Positions 32,625-43,736 of a stretch of 64,000 nt of DNA are shown one piece after another (the stretch's first letter is position 1; the number at the start of each line of letters is the position of its first letter). A program made the translations under genes and the position numbers. The notes under the pieces are model-generated. The model was not told the origin of the DNA. It saw only the letters and a list, made by a program, of their open reading frames with translations, and made no database searches. The stretch is from NCBI RefSeq assembly GCF_001625195.1, contig NC_054390.1, forward strand, positions 2,628,027 to 2,692,026, read 5' to 3'. The stretch is from Drechmeria coniospora. Its lineage: Eukaryota > Ascomycota > Sordariomycetes > Hypocreales > Ophiocordycipitaceae.

Positions 32625-33543
32625 ATGCCGGGCTTCGACTTCTCCAACTACAACCGCAATGCGGCCCTCCACGCCAAAGGAGTGCCTCTCCCCAGGGCGA
32701 CCAGTACCGGCACGACGATTGTCGGATGCATATTCGATGGCGGCGTCGTGGTGCGTGTTCCTTGAGCTACTTCGCTGCCCCTTGAGCCACCTCGCCCCCC
32801 CCCGCGACCCCCCCTCTCGTGCTGTTGGCAACGTGCTGATGATGCCCCAACAGATCGCAGCGGACACCCGCGCCACCTCGGGCCCCATCGTCGCCGACAA
32901 GAACTGCGAGAAGTTGCATTACATCTCCCCCCATATCTGGTGCGCTGGAGCCGGCACTGCCGCCGACACCGAGTTCACCACAGCCCTCATCTCCTCCCAG
33001 CTCGAGCTGCACTCCCTATCGACGGGCCGCAAGCCCCGTGTGGTCACCTGCATGACCCTCCTGAAGCAGCATCTCTTCCGCTACCAGGGCCACATTGGCG
33101 CCTATCTCGTCGTCGCCGGCTGCGACCCCACGGGCACGCACCTCTTTACCGTCCACGCCCACGGCAGCACCGACAAGCTGCCGTACGTAACCATGGGTAG
33201 CGGTAGTCTGGCCGCCATGTCCGTCTTTGAGACGCAGTGGAAGCCTCATCTGACACAGGACGAAGCCGTCAAGCTGACGAGCGATGCCATTTTGGCTGGC
33301 ATCTTCAACGATCTTGGATCGGGCTCGAATGTTGACGTGGCTATCATCACACAGGAGAAGACGACGCTCAAAAGAAACTACATCAAGCCCAACGAGAAGA
33401 GTGCGAAGCTGCAGAGTTACGCATTCCCCAAGGGTACAACGGCCGTGCTCAACGAGAAGATTATTAAGAAGAATGAGATTGGGAGATATGTCAGCGTGCA
33501 AGAGGTTCCCGTTGAAAGCGAGCGTATGGATGTCGACAGCTAG
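32625..33543 (+). CDS. PUP1: 20S proteasome subunit beta 2 (PUP1)
   Basis: Two exons: 32625-32750 and 32854-33543, giving 271 residues. A 29-residue propeptide ends TSTG, and the mature chain would begin at Thr30 (TTIVGCIF), the catalytic nucleophile. Conserved blocks follow: [46 protein letters not shown]. This subunit carries the trypsin-like activity of the proteasome. The C-terminal arm that wraps the neighbouring beta 3 subunit is present (VLNEKI). Convergent with the NIF1-like gene. Confidence 0.95.
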
Positions 33544-34195
33544 AGAAAAAAATGTCGACCATGCTCTAGACGAAGTGGCGTTGAATAGTTCATGTAACAA
33601 CATTCACTTGACTCGGCTTCACCGTGAGAAAGCACTGGATCCAATGTTGACAACATTTTATTTTGCCATCGCCCGGTGAATATCTTTGCCCTGCAAGAAA
33701 TAGTTGGCCTTCAATCGAGAGGCATCCTTGCCCTCGGTATATAACAAATAACAAACAAACACTTTGAAGTAGCTCCTTCATTTCCGTTCCCATTCCCGTT
33801 TCCTTTCCGTTCCCTTTCCGTTCCCGTTCCGTTCCAATCACCGGAAGAAGCCAAAATTCATTTAGGCTTGCGCACAAAGTCGCTTGAGGTTCAACCTCAT
33901 GTCCTAGTAAGAAAGTTATAATGTGATAAGAAGATGCAGTCCTCCAAGGGCTGCCGTCGATGAATTGGGACGAGGCGTCCCAACGAGCGACTTTCAGAAA
34001 TCCCCTGACATCGTGCACATTGGTAATTTGCTGCTGAGATACAAGAAGCAAAAGTCCTACCCGCTCCAGAAAGAAAAACGCCAGCTCCATGCGTGTGCGA
34101 TGCGAGTCGATTCCTGAACTCCAAGGTGGATGGGGGAGGATGACAGACGGCATGATGGTGAAGAGCCTTTCAGGTGACTGCGCTGGAAAGGTCCT
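33544..34195. other. Convergent spacer with a CCGTTCC-type microsatellite
   Basis: About 650 bases between two converging genes. A pyrimidine-rich array of TTCCCG, TTCCCT and CCGTTCC units covers 33781-33835. Open frames on either strand are weak and lack family similarity. Confidence 0.5.
33781..33835. repeat. Degenerate CCGTTCC/CCCTTTCC microsatellite
   Basis: Units of 6-7 bases (CCGTTCC, CATTCC, CTTTCC) run for about 55 bases. A similar array lies 26 kb away, next to the CCC1-like gene. Replication slippage is the simple explanation. Confidence 0.75.
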
Positions 34196-36592
34196 TCAAG
34201 AACCAGACTTGAAGCCGAACATTGTCCGCGTGCGAGACTTGCTCCTGGACTTCTTCTTGCTCTTGTCTTTCGAATCATTCTTGTCATCGCTGTACTTTGA
34301 TTTGTGAATCCTGCAGGACAAAGAGTGAGCCGCATGGAACAATGAACGAGGACATGGGAGGGCGGCGGGAACGTACCAGCTATTTCCAACCATGCTCATC
34401 CCTTTCGCCTCTGCCATTCGATAGAATTTGGCGCTCTTTTTAAGGTCCTTCTTGGTGCCGATACCTTGCGCGTAGCAGAAGCCGGCCTCGGCGAGGGCGT
34501 CAACATCGCCCCAAACTGGACCGGAGAGTTAGTGCGTGCTTCATGAGACTAGGTTCAGTTGGCACAACTCACCGCCGGCGATTTCGAAACAGCGAAGCGC
34601 GAGAGCCTTGTCTTGCTCTATGCCCCAGCCATTCATGTGACTGACGCCTAGTTCATAAATGCTCAGCGCAAACTGAGCCTTGCGTGTTTTGCTCTCGAGA
34701 AAGTTTGCTGGTTTCCCTTCCCTGGCTCGGCCTTGGTCGTCGGCGATCTCGATGCTGGCGTATTCGGCAGCCTTTCTCAGCCACTGCACACCTTCCTTCT
34801 GGTTCGCTCGCATGCCCCAGCCGTGCCGGCAGGCTAGGGCGTAGAGAAGCATAGCTGTAGGGTGACTTTGCTTTGCGGCATGTCGAAGATGGTAGGTGGA
34901 TTCATTCAAGGAGCCGTTCTCGTGACACTCTATGCCCTTTTCCAAATGCTCCTCCGCAGACATTTCGGACGCCGAGGGAGCGATTGAGCGGATGGTGGGC
35001 GAAGGTCGCAAAGGCGTGGCCGTGTCGCCGGCACCGGCAGACGCGGGCGCCTTGCCGATTGCCACGGCGTCATGCGGTGGCGAACGGAGGCGGCGGCCCC
35101 TTGGGACGTCATCGGACCGTGGGCTCATTTCTGTAGATGGCCGGCTGGGGTTCGGCGAAGGGTGGCCCATGAAAGCACGCGCCGAACTCTCCATGCTCTT
35201 CTTGGTCCCGTCCATCGACTGCCGAGCCGGGTTGCTCAACACGCTCAAGGAATCGTCAAGAGCCGGTCTCGAAGAGGAGCTTGTTGGCCGAGTAGGCGGT
35301 GATGGCGGCGCGCCCAGGGGCGGTCGGCGGTCGTTACCAGCCATCACGGCGGGCTGCTCCCACGGCGGAGACCTTTGACGTTGGTTCTCGGACGGTTCTG
35401 ATCGGTGAAGGGATTTGCCTCTGGGCAGGGCGAACTTGGAATAAATGTATGAGCTGGAGACAGGCCGCGCGTTGTCTCCTGCCTGGTCCGTGAACGCCTC
35501 GCTGTGCATGCTCACGGGCGTGTTGGCAGATTCATCAGCCAGTATGAAGGACGGATGACTGTCGCAGGAAGCTTGCCTGGTCGGCACGTTATCCAGGCCC
35601 GGGGTGCCAGACCGGCTGAGAGGCCTCGAGAAGTTAAAAGACGGCCTTGGCAAGCCTGATGAGTCGGAGGCAACTGACGCCGACCGTTGGAACGAGCCGA
35701 TGGCGGGAGGCGCCGTTGCGTTGCCCAAGGCAGCGCTGCCGGACGATAGCTTCCTCGCCGGCACCGAGTTTGTGGAGTGGAAGGAGCCAGACATGCTGGC
35801 GGCCGCCTCGTCGTCGGTGGGCATAGAAGACACGATGCTGGATGGACGCCTCGGAAACAGGGCACGCGGGGGGGCGAGGCCGAGGGTATCGAAGGATTCC
35901 TGGTTCGATTTCTCGGGAAAGGAGGAGGTTGAGACGCTGTGGAGCGAGGCGGACGGTAGCAAGGAATCGTACTTGCGGCCGGGCGATTGTTCATGCGGCC
36001 GCTTGCCGGACTGAGACTGGTTGTCGCTATGCATGGGCGACGGTGAACGTTCCTGGCGGGGACCGAACATGTACTTTTCCTCCTCGACCTGGTCTAGGTG
36101 CCTGCCCCTGGAAGATCCTCTCGACACATTGCGGGTGTGTCGTGGCGGAAGGGCCGGCACGGACATGGGGTCCTCGGATGCCAACGGGATGCGGCTCATG
36201 CGTGGGTGCATCGACCTGGGTCTTTCTTCCGGCGTGAACGCTTCCTCAACCGTCCTCTGGCCCAACCCGGACGGCTCTGGATCGAGGGGTTCGCCTATTT
36301 CCGACGGCGTTTCGTACGACATGGACCGGAAATAGTCTGAACGACCCTGCTGCACCAAGGGACTCTCCATGGTGAGCGGGGGCAGCCGGCTTATCCTGTT
36401 CCCGCCCTTGTTGCTCTCCTGCAGCTGCTTGGCAAGCAGCCGACTTTGCAGCGCAAAGGCATCCAAGGGCGACAGCTCGGGGGGCGCTTCGCCAGCGATG
36501 TGCATTCGGGGTGATCGCAAGACTTTGGAGGCTGGCGTGGCCGAGTTGTTGGAGTTGGCCCGCAGGCCCAACAGACTCGGGCGATCCGCCAT
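34196..36592 (-). CDS. nif1: Sel1-repeat protein of the NIF1/DSF2 type
   Basis: Three exons: 36592-34573, 34515-34377 and 34310-34196, giving 757 residues. The first 540 residues are disordered and rich in Ser, Pro and Arg (SRSGTPGL, RPSSIVSS), with many likely phosphosites. The C-terminus holds Sel1-like repeats (HLEKGIECHENGSLNESTYHLR, AMLLYALACRHGWGMRANQ, ALSIYELGVSHMNGWGIEQD, AEAGFCYAQGIGTKKDLKKS) and ends in a basic KDKSKKKSRSKSRTRTMFGF tail. S. pombe Nif1 of this family inhibits the mitotic kinase Nim1/Cdr1; yeast DSF2 is poorly known. The link to NIF1 is by architecture and the conserved MAEAKGMSMVGNSW block; function here is inferred. Confidence 0.8.
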
Positions 36593-38065
36593 GATCGAGG
36601 TCGTCGTGGCACCGCGATCCGGCGCAACGTGATTCCGCGGTGACCGGCCGGTGCGTGCGATGGATAACGATGGAGAAGAGGTTGAGGTTCTTTGGGAGGA
36701 GGCGCCGCCAAGAAGCGGCTGGAATGCGACGACGCCGGGCTTCAGAAGAGTGTGTCGGCCGCGGGTTCAGCTACTTCGCCACCATCAGTGATGGGTGAGG
36801 TTCGAGAATGTCGAGGCTGGAATTGATGGCATCGACCACCAACATCAGAATGATCGAGAGGACGGATCGTGAATCAACGAGGTGCAGCTCGCAAACTGGT
36901 GGTGGAGGGGAGGGGGCAGTAAGGTTTGCGTTGCGGAGTCGCATGAACTTGCGTGCCGTTGATGATGGTCGCTGTCGCGCTACGATGTACGAAGCATGGC
37001 CGAATGGTGTCGGTCGGGGAGCCGTCGGTCAATCCGGTCGATCGCTCGTCAAGTGCAACGGGGAGAGTCAAGGAGACATCGCCGCTGGTGCGTGTTGGAG
37101 AGGGAGAGAGGGTGCGTGTGTTGACAGCCTTGTTGCATTGCGTTTCCTGTTTGCTGCGCGCCCCGTGAGTGGGGAAGTCAGGAGAAAGGAGAGGTACTCT
37201 GTAGTTGTATACTATTGTACAATTACTTAGTTAGTACCACGGGGTACGGAGTACACGCACTCGCACTCGTCAGGTATTAGTACCCCGTTTGGTTTGGTAT
37301 TGTGGTCGATAAATGGGGAGCGAGCTAAGCCGACATGAATACTAATCGGGCCTCTCGTCTCCTCCCCTCCCTCATTGGCCCCCCACAGAAACGGTTTAGA
37401 TGGTACTACTAGCATTGCCGCTTACCATTTCTATCCTTGCACTACTTACAAGTACAGCCAAGTACAAGCACGAAGTAAGTACATGCGAGTGCCTGCCCTA
37501 GCACCGGCCTTCCTCCCTAGGTTCCCTGGGTGCCCTGTACTGTCGTACCTGTATGTAGGTCGACGCCTCCTATTACCACCTACCCACAGTCCGTTGAAGT
37601 ACCTGCCTTCTTGTTCAGAGTACGGAGTAATACCTATTAGAAGGTTGCTTCGTACTTTGTAACGCATCTTCAATGTATTTGTACATGTAGGTGTAAGTAA
37701 TACGGAGTACACCTACACCTACTTGTAAGTACTTACTTACATGTACACCTACGTATTGGTATGTCGCTGAGCCCCTCTCCCCCATGTGTGAGGGAAGGGT
37801 CCCTAGCCTATAATTGAGCACAACTATACAGAGTGCCGTCTACAGTATACTATAAGGTGCGCTCCATACAGCAGTCACGAGACCAAAGTACAAGTACCTG
37901 CTTAGTTCGTATAACTGATGTCACCTGACATGAACTTTAATATTATCCTCTACGGAAAAGAGTATACTATAAACTCATAACAGTAGAACAGACCCAAAAT
38001 TCCAGGCAGCCTTGTCCACACTCTCACGGTTCTGTCCATTTTGACCACCATCTCACTTCTGTGGT
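36593..38065. other. Promoter of the NIF1-like gene and start of the second gene-poor island
   Basis: The first 600 bases are ordinary and likely carry the NIF1-like promoter and leader. From about 37190 GTAC words and the GTACGGAGTAC 11-mer appear (near 37243, 37617 and 37708), mixed with AT-rich stretches. No open frame looks like a real gene. Confidence 0.5.
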
Positions 38066-38669
38066 TCATTCAAGGTGGAAGGACCTGATCAGGGCATCGG
38101 TCTCATCAAGGGTCATCACCTTGTGGTCTGCCATCTGCTTGATCTTGGCCGTGCTGGAAGTCGGGGTTGGATTGTTAGCGATCTAATCTTGGTGCAGGTA
38201 GTCAACATGTACGCTTCCTTGACCTGGTCATCAGTCATCTTCAGGTCAAGCTGGTCAACTCGACTCTTGATAGCATTCCAGCCGGTAGGACTAGATGTAA
38301 AGTGCACACTTTGAGTCTTCATTACTTTAGGGTCGTTGCACCACCCGTGTAATAGCTTACTATCTGGATGGTTGTTAGCCCTGAATATGCCGGGGACGAG
38401 TAGGATAATTTGCCTTGATAAACCGAAGTCCTCGGGCTTGAGGATCTCATAGGTGGACGGCGAACTAAGGAGATCGCCTTGGCGTGGATACTGACCTGGT
38501 ACCGCATTATTCAGTACGGAGTACGGTCAGCAGACTTCGCACGTGGGATATACCGTATGTGTGAAGGCGCAAAAACCTACAGTTCTTGTAAGCAACATGG
38601 CAGTTGCCGCAGTAAATAAAAGTATAGCACCATACCGGTAATGGGGTTATTAATTGGCGCGTTGATCTC
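38066..38669 (-). pseudogene. Decayed C-terminal part of a homocitrate synthase gene
   Basis: On the minus strand short blocks of a homocitrate synthase C-terminus occur in the right order: EINAPINNPITG near 38669-38634, FCAFTH near 38575-38558, IHAKAI near 38490-38473, STYEILKPEDFGL at 38457-38420, TGWNAIKSRVDQLDLKM at 38285-38213 and, after a 59-base intron-like gap, TAKIKQMADHKVM to a stop at 38066. Between IHAKAI and STYEIL a TC dinucleotide is doubled (38470-38473), which breaks the frame. The first LTGW leucine is replaced by proline. Homocitrate synthase opens the alpha-aminoadipate lysine pathway. I found no N-terminal half, so the copy is truncated as well as frameshifted. The related isopropylmalate synthase is less likely. 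Confidence 0.65.
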
Positions 38670-40007
38670 AAGTCGCTGTTAGCTTACAGGTTGGCACGTA
38701 CCAGAGCCAGTCAGGGAGTAGGATACAGGCGCATGAGCATGCAAGCGGTGCGGCACCTGACGCAGCGAACATCAAGATACAACTCCATGTTGCGCGCCAC
38801 CAATGTTCCCCCTGGCACAGGTCGTCAGTGTCCAAGTCGGGACTGGTACGATCTGGGCATGGCTCATGAATCTCACGCTAAAAGCCTCGGCCTCGTCAGG
38901 ACGCTTCGGACCCAAAATGACAAGGAACCCACCCACAGGTTCAGCGAATCTCAGTGTGATTATAAAAATGGAGGTTCGGGGAGAATCTCATCAATAGTCA
39001 TAATCCCTAATCAACTCGTGGTAGCGTATTTTTTACAATGGCAGTAGTACGGAGCACATGTACTCCGTACGCCGCACAAGCGCTCAACTCGACCGGTGAG
39101 ACTCCAACCAAACCAACCATTGGCACTGTATGGGTACCTATACGGAGTACTGTAAGGTAAGTACTGTACTTGTAGTCTGTCGGTAGCTACTTAGTCGCCT
39201 AGTAACTGCGTTCCCCGTACCTCCACAGCATACGAGCACTACTTGTACTTAAGCTGTACGGGAATCGTACTAGTTGGTATTCCCCAGCAGTTACCTTATT
39301 ATTTATCAATAATACGCATTAATACCAGCCCGGTACTGACCACATAGGACCTAAGCAGTAGCTTCACAATGCTCCCACAAATTGCAATACATTAGAAGGC
39401 GTATCAAGTGTACGGGAGGTATTACTAGGTGCCAGTACGATGCGAGTGCTTACTAAGACGAGAGAAAGCCACAGCTTCACTTCAGCTGACTGCAGGTGCT
39501 AGGTACCTAGTACATTGGTAGTATGCACACTAAACTACTGTAGGTACTCGGTACACGTTACACGTACTGTACACGTCCATGTACACCGACCGACAACTAT
39601 GGTACTAGGTGCCTACTAGGTACCTACTACCTAGGTAGGTAGGCATCCGCTGTTAGCCGTTGGTCACATCAGGCACCGAGGGCTTTCCTTCGAACTGGAC
39701 GCGCAGGTCGGCACGCATTCCAGAAACTACCAGGTACCTAGTAATGCACGAGGAACTCCTCTGGCCGCTGCGGAACCTCAACGTCCTTCACCCACCTCGG
39801 GGAAAGGTCTGTCCATGATGGATTAGTATGATGCTCTCCTCTCTCTTCTCGTGAGTCCACCGCAAGTATGCAGTCGCCCCTTACCCATTCGCCCATCGGC
39901 TGCTTTTGCAGCCCAAAGTAGTCCGGAAACGCCTGAGCCCATGCATCTACGCACCGCCGCAAAAGGAAAATGTTCGCGCAACGAAACGAAGGCTCGCTTC
40001 GGTGTCG
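38670..40007. other. Gene-poor spacer with an unidentified open stretch
   Basis: Directly upstream of the homocitrate synthase remnant, 38690-38990 is open in one frame on each strand but matches no family I know. From 39040 to 39640 GTAC words, GTACGGAG forms (39046, 39141) and a palindromic CCTAGGTAGG tract (about 39596-39643) follow. The last 270 bases, next to the ERV46 stop, contain an open minus-strand frame of about 90 codons (ending at 39738) that could be 3' untranslated sequence or an extra gene. Confidence 0.45.
39738..40004 (-). CDS. Possible small ORF just downstream of ERV46, unrecognised
   Basis: An open frame of about 85-90 codons on the minus strand ends at 39738 and contains CVDAWAQAFPDYFGLQKQ and PSWTDLSPRWVKDVEVP. 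It lacks an ATG near its beginning, so it would need an upstream exon or a non-ATG start. It begins within a few bases of the ERV46 stop, in a different frame. The sequence looks protein-like, but it may simply be a low-stop stretch in the ERV46 3' untranslated region. Confidence 0.15.
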   Translation of the reverse strand, partial: HRSEPSFRCANIFLLRRCVDAWAQAFPDYFGLQKQPMGEWVRGDCILAVDSREERGEHHTNPSWTDLSPRWVKDVEVPQRPEEFLVHY

Positions 40008-41427
40008 TCACTGATCCTTGGACCGCATCTTCTTGAGCCGCGTCGCGCCTTCGAACAGTCCTCGGTCGACGGCGGCGGCGACGGTGAGGGTGCCGCCGAC
40101 GATGGCGCAGAGCCCGGCGAGGAACCCGAGGAAAGTCTTGGGCTGCTCCTCCCGATTGATGACCTTCATCGGGGAGATGTCCTGCGCGGCATGTTAGCTC
40201 CGTCCCCGTCTCGGCGACAAGGTGTTCGTTGGATGCTCACGTAGGAGAAGAAGACGCCGGGTATGCCTCCCCGCGAATGCTGTCGCTCGGCATGCCCTTC
40301 CTCCGCGTCGGTCCCTCCGCTGAGACTCCTCTTGTGGCTCGTGACCGAGTACTGGTGCGTCTCGATGCTGCCGTCGTCGGAGCTGTCGGTCATGCCGGGG
40401 ATCCGCTGCAGGTCTCTGTCCCACCCGAGAGGCAGGTACGAGGTCGGGACGATCTTGACAAAGTACATGTAGTTGAAGTTGGAGTCGTTGGTCTCCTGAA
40501 CGACGCCGTCGAGCGGATTGAGATGGTGGTTCGTCCAGGGCGTCGACTTGGCGCTGCCCAACTTCTGCTTGACGTGCTCCGGCAGCTGAGGTCCGAAGCG
40601 GAGCTGGTGGATGGTGTGGGTGAAATCGTGCGACTGGCCTTCGGGCACGTCCCAGTAGTTCTTGAGGTCATGGACGTGCATGTTGCCGTTGCTGAAGCTG
40701 CGGCCGGGCGCAAGATGAAAGTTGCCGACGACCTTGTTCACCTGCAGGCCACCCTCGATACGGCAACCCTCGGCTCTCTCGCGGTCCAGCTTCTCGGCGT
40801 AATGCTCCCGCTCGCACTGCTCGACGCCCTCGCCCCTGCCGAAGGCCCAACCTTCGGCCGAGTAGGCCTCGCGAACCTCGGAGCAGGTGTTGCAGCAGTT
40901 GGCCTTTGTCGCCGTTGCCGGCGCCGTAGCGCCGTAGCATTCGCCGCAGTAGTTGGGGTCCATGTGCTTCGCCGTCTCGTCGTGGAGGGCGAGAGATTTC
41001 ACGTCGATGATGCCGCCTCCCTGGGATTGAGGTTGGAGCCGGACCTTGTTGACTCCGTGGGCCACGCCGTGCTGCTGCTCGCCAGAAACATCCATGACGT
41101 CGAGGCTGATCAGCTCGCAGGGCACTTTGGGGAAGGTGATGTTGAGGTGGATATCCATGCGCTCTCCTGGTCGAGCGTGTTAGTCGGCCGATTGGTGCTT
41201 CGCTCACCACCAAGCATGCAAGCATGGACGTTACCTCGGCCCTTGTCTACCACCAGCTCAGGGTGTATCTCGATTCGACGATAGTCCAACCATTCTCCCC
41301 AGGAGAGGACGACGACGACGATCAGCGAGATGATTGTGATGACACCGCCGCTCGTCGTCCGGATTCGCGCCTCATCGACCGTCTTGGTGAAGGCATCGAG
41401 CCGTGTGAACCTGGATCTGGGCGTCAT
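40008..41427 (-). CDS. ERV46: COPII vesicle protein ERV46 (ERGIC3)
   Basis: Three exons: 41427-41235, 41166-40241 and 40181-40008, giving 430 residues. A short cytosolic N-terminus (RFTRLDAFTKTVDEARIRT) precedes membrane segment 1 (VITIISLIVVVVLSWGEW). The lumenal domain has the paired cysteines YCGECYGA and CCNTC and the conserved FPKVPCELISLDVMDVSG and HDLKNYWDV blocks. Membrane segment 2 (FLGFLAGLCAIVGGTLTVAA) lies close to the C-terminus, and the tail is basic (RLKKMRSKDQ). ERV46 forms a complex with ERV41 that cycles between ER and Golgi and retrieves ER proteins. Divergent from RNA15. Confidence 0.94.
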
Positions 41428-42653
41428 AGCGCAGGACAGGTACTCCAGCCGTCAATTCCGTTGTTCTGTCGAGCCGCCGCCGTGTCGTTTCAAGGCCAAT
41501 AGTTGTCTGTCTTTTTTCGCCCGCGCTATGAGGCGGGAAACGGGTCGTTGCAACCAAGGGTCAGGAATACACTTGTATACAACAGATAAGTGCAAGACGA
41601 GAGACGAGAAATAAGAGGGCCTGGGGACGGGTCGCAAGGGAATAGAGCAATCGATTGCTCGATGCGGTCGGCAATGGCAAACGTCGTAAAGGCCACCGTC
41701 GCTAGTACAAACCGGAGCGTTGGCGACGGAGCTCATTCCCCAGCCGGCCCAGGCCCAGGTGGTCGGTACCCGAAAAAGTACCTCCAACGGCATTTCTCGT
41801 GGCGTGGGTTGGATTCCGGCGGTTCGGCGAAACTCCGGCAAGTTTAAAAAAAATGCGTGCTGTAATATGCAGTATTACTGGTACGGATAAGTACTGTAGT
41901 AATCATTATTCCATACTCTGTACTCCGTACTCCGTACTTACTCGGTACTCACTGTACAAGTAATACTGCAAGTGCTGTACAATACTCCGCACTTGTACAG
42001 TACGGAGTACGGTAGATGTACCGTTTACTAGTACGTAAGCGTCTTAGAGGTACTAATAATGCATTTGAGTAAGTAATTGTACCGGAGTAAGGACGGAGTA
42101 CGGAGTACAACGACAAGGGTTTATTGGTGCTGTCTTTGCATCACGACTGATTTACAACACTTCACGCGTATCATTCTACTTGAATGATATCCAACGCACC
42201 CAATTGACTTGCCACATGGGCATTGGGCCTTGCTCAACGTCGTTGGCCGTGAATTATAATAATGAAACCCAATGAACTACTCCGAAAGGAGGAGTAGTTT
42301 ACTTTTGCCATCGCTCAAGCTCGTCAATTCATCCAAGTGGACTCCCGTTTCCCCACTCTTCAACTCGTGAGGTCCAATTAAATCCAGCGAGGCTAGCTCC
42401 GATATTTCGCAGTGCTGAGAGAGTTCCAACTTCTACTCCGTAACTGCCTGCCTACCATCGTGCATCTCGCCATCCCCCTTCGCGCTCATCCCTCAAACCC
42501 CCTTCTGTCTCCTCCAAATACAGTGGCGGCGGAGTCTTCTCCTATAGCAAGGCCTCGGCATTTCAAGCCTCACGCTCTCGACTTGTAATACCCACATTCC
42601 CGAGCAGTGAACACGCATCTCCTGCGACGGGATAGGGGATCTGGGTTCTCATC
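41428..42653. other. Divergent spacer between ERV46 and RNA15 with GTACTCC tandem
   Basis: About 1.2 kb. The block 41860-42110 is dense in GTAC words; GTACTCC is tandem at 41930-41947, and ACGGAGTACGGAGTAC lies near 42092-42107. A short inverted repeat (9-base arms, 7-base loop) lies at 42275-42299. The last 300 bases before RNA15 are C/T-rich and look like an ordinary core promoter and leader. Confidence 0.6.
42275..42299. other. Inverted repeat with 9-base arms
   Basis: AACTACTCC (42275-42283) and GGAGTAGTT (42291-42299) are exact reverse complements around a 7-base loop (GAAAGGA). The arms contain part of the dispersed CTCCGTA/GGAGTA word family. It lies in the ERV46/RNA15 spacer, away from both start codons. 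Confidence 0.6.
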
Positions 42654-43736
42654 ATGTCGACCAGGCCACCGTCCCGCGTCGTTTTTGTCGGCAACATTCC
42701 CTACGGTGCGTCGATTCTCCCTCTTCCCACCTCTACATCTGCACTCATACTGAGAATTATATGCAGGCTTGTCCGAGGAGCAGATCACCGATATCTTCTC
42801 CAGTGCCGGAAAAGTCGAGCGCTTCCGCCTTGTCTATGACTCCGAGTCCGGCCGTCCCAAGGGATTCGGCTTTGCAGACTATCCCGACACAGGTGGGATG
42901 CAGTCCATGCGACCAGACCCCTTTTCTTCCCAACTGACACCAATTGTGTACAGACTCGGCCGCTTCTGCTGTACGCAACCTAAATGACTACGAAATCATG
43001 GGTCGGAAACTTCGCGTCGACTTTTCGAACGAGCAAAGGAGCGGTGACGATGACAACCACCCGGTATGGTGTCCTCCTAGTATGACGTTGGCGATAGTGC
43101 TTTTTTCATTCTGATTCTCCCTAGGCTTCCTCGGCGACAAACCCGCCCGCAGTGAACAGCAGCGGCTTAGCGTCGTATGGATCCCAAGCGAGCTCTCTGC
43201 CTACGCTTCCAGCTGGCAAGGAGATCCCCTCAGGTCTGACGTGTACGGATGCCATCTCCCGAACCCTCAACACCCTCCCCCCATCCCAGCTGCTAGATAT
43301 TCTTGGTCAAATGAAGGCGCTCGCTTCATCCGATCCCCAGAGAGCGACCGAGCTTCTCCAGCAAGCCCCTCAGCTCACCTACGCCGTTTTCCAAGCCCTA
43401 TTGCTCATGGGCCTCGTCTCTCCCGAGGCCATTCAATCAGTCTCCGAGCCCGGTGCGCCCCAAACACAACAACCCGTCGCCAGCTTTCCCACAATACCCG
43501 GTTACCCGGCCGCCAACAACACACCCCCAGTTGGTGCCGTGCCATACGCACCACCCCCAGCACAAGCGCAGCCTTATGGCGCACCCGCGCCTCAACCTGT
43601 GGCCGGGCCGGACACAGATGCTCTACTACGACAGGTCATGGAGCTTCCTCAGTCGCAGATCGATTTACTCCCCGAGGCAGAGAGGCAGCAAATTCTCGCA
43701 CTCAGGGCGTCATATATTGGTCAGCAGCGGAGGTGA
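42654..43736 (+). CDS. RNA15: mRNA 3'-end processing factor RNA15 (CstF-64)
   Basis: Four exons: 42654-42705, 42767-42892, 42954-43063 and 43125-43736, giving 299 residues. An RRM fills about residues 9-86, with RNP2 (VFVGNI) and RNP1 (KGFGFADY). A hinge-type helical domain (SRTLNTLPPSQLLDILGQMK, RATELLQQAPQLTYAVFQAL) follows and binds the CstF-77/RNA14 partner in the family. A Pro/Gln/Ala-rich linker leads to the conserved C-terminal domain (ALLRQVMELPQSQIDLLPEAE). It recognises GU- or A-rich elements in pre-mRNA as part of cleavage factor IA. The exon boundaries at the RRM are all in phase. Confidence 0.95.

Noticed and set aside
40229..41284. A 351-codon plus-strand frame over ERV46
   Set aside because: Shadow of ERV46 in the opposite frame; the minus strand carries the conserved protein.
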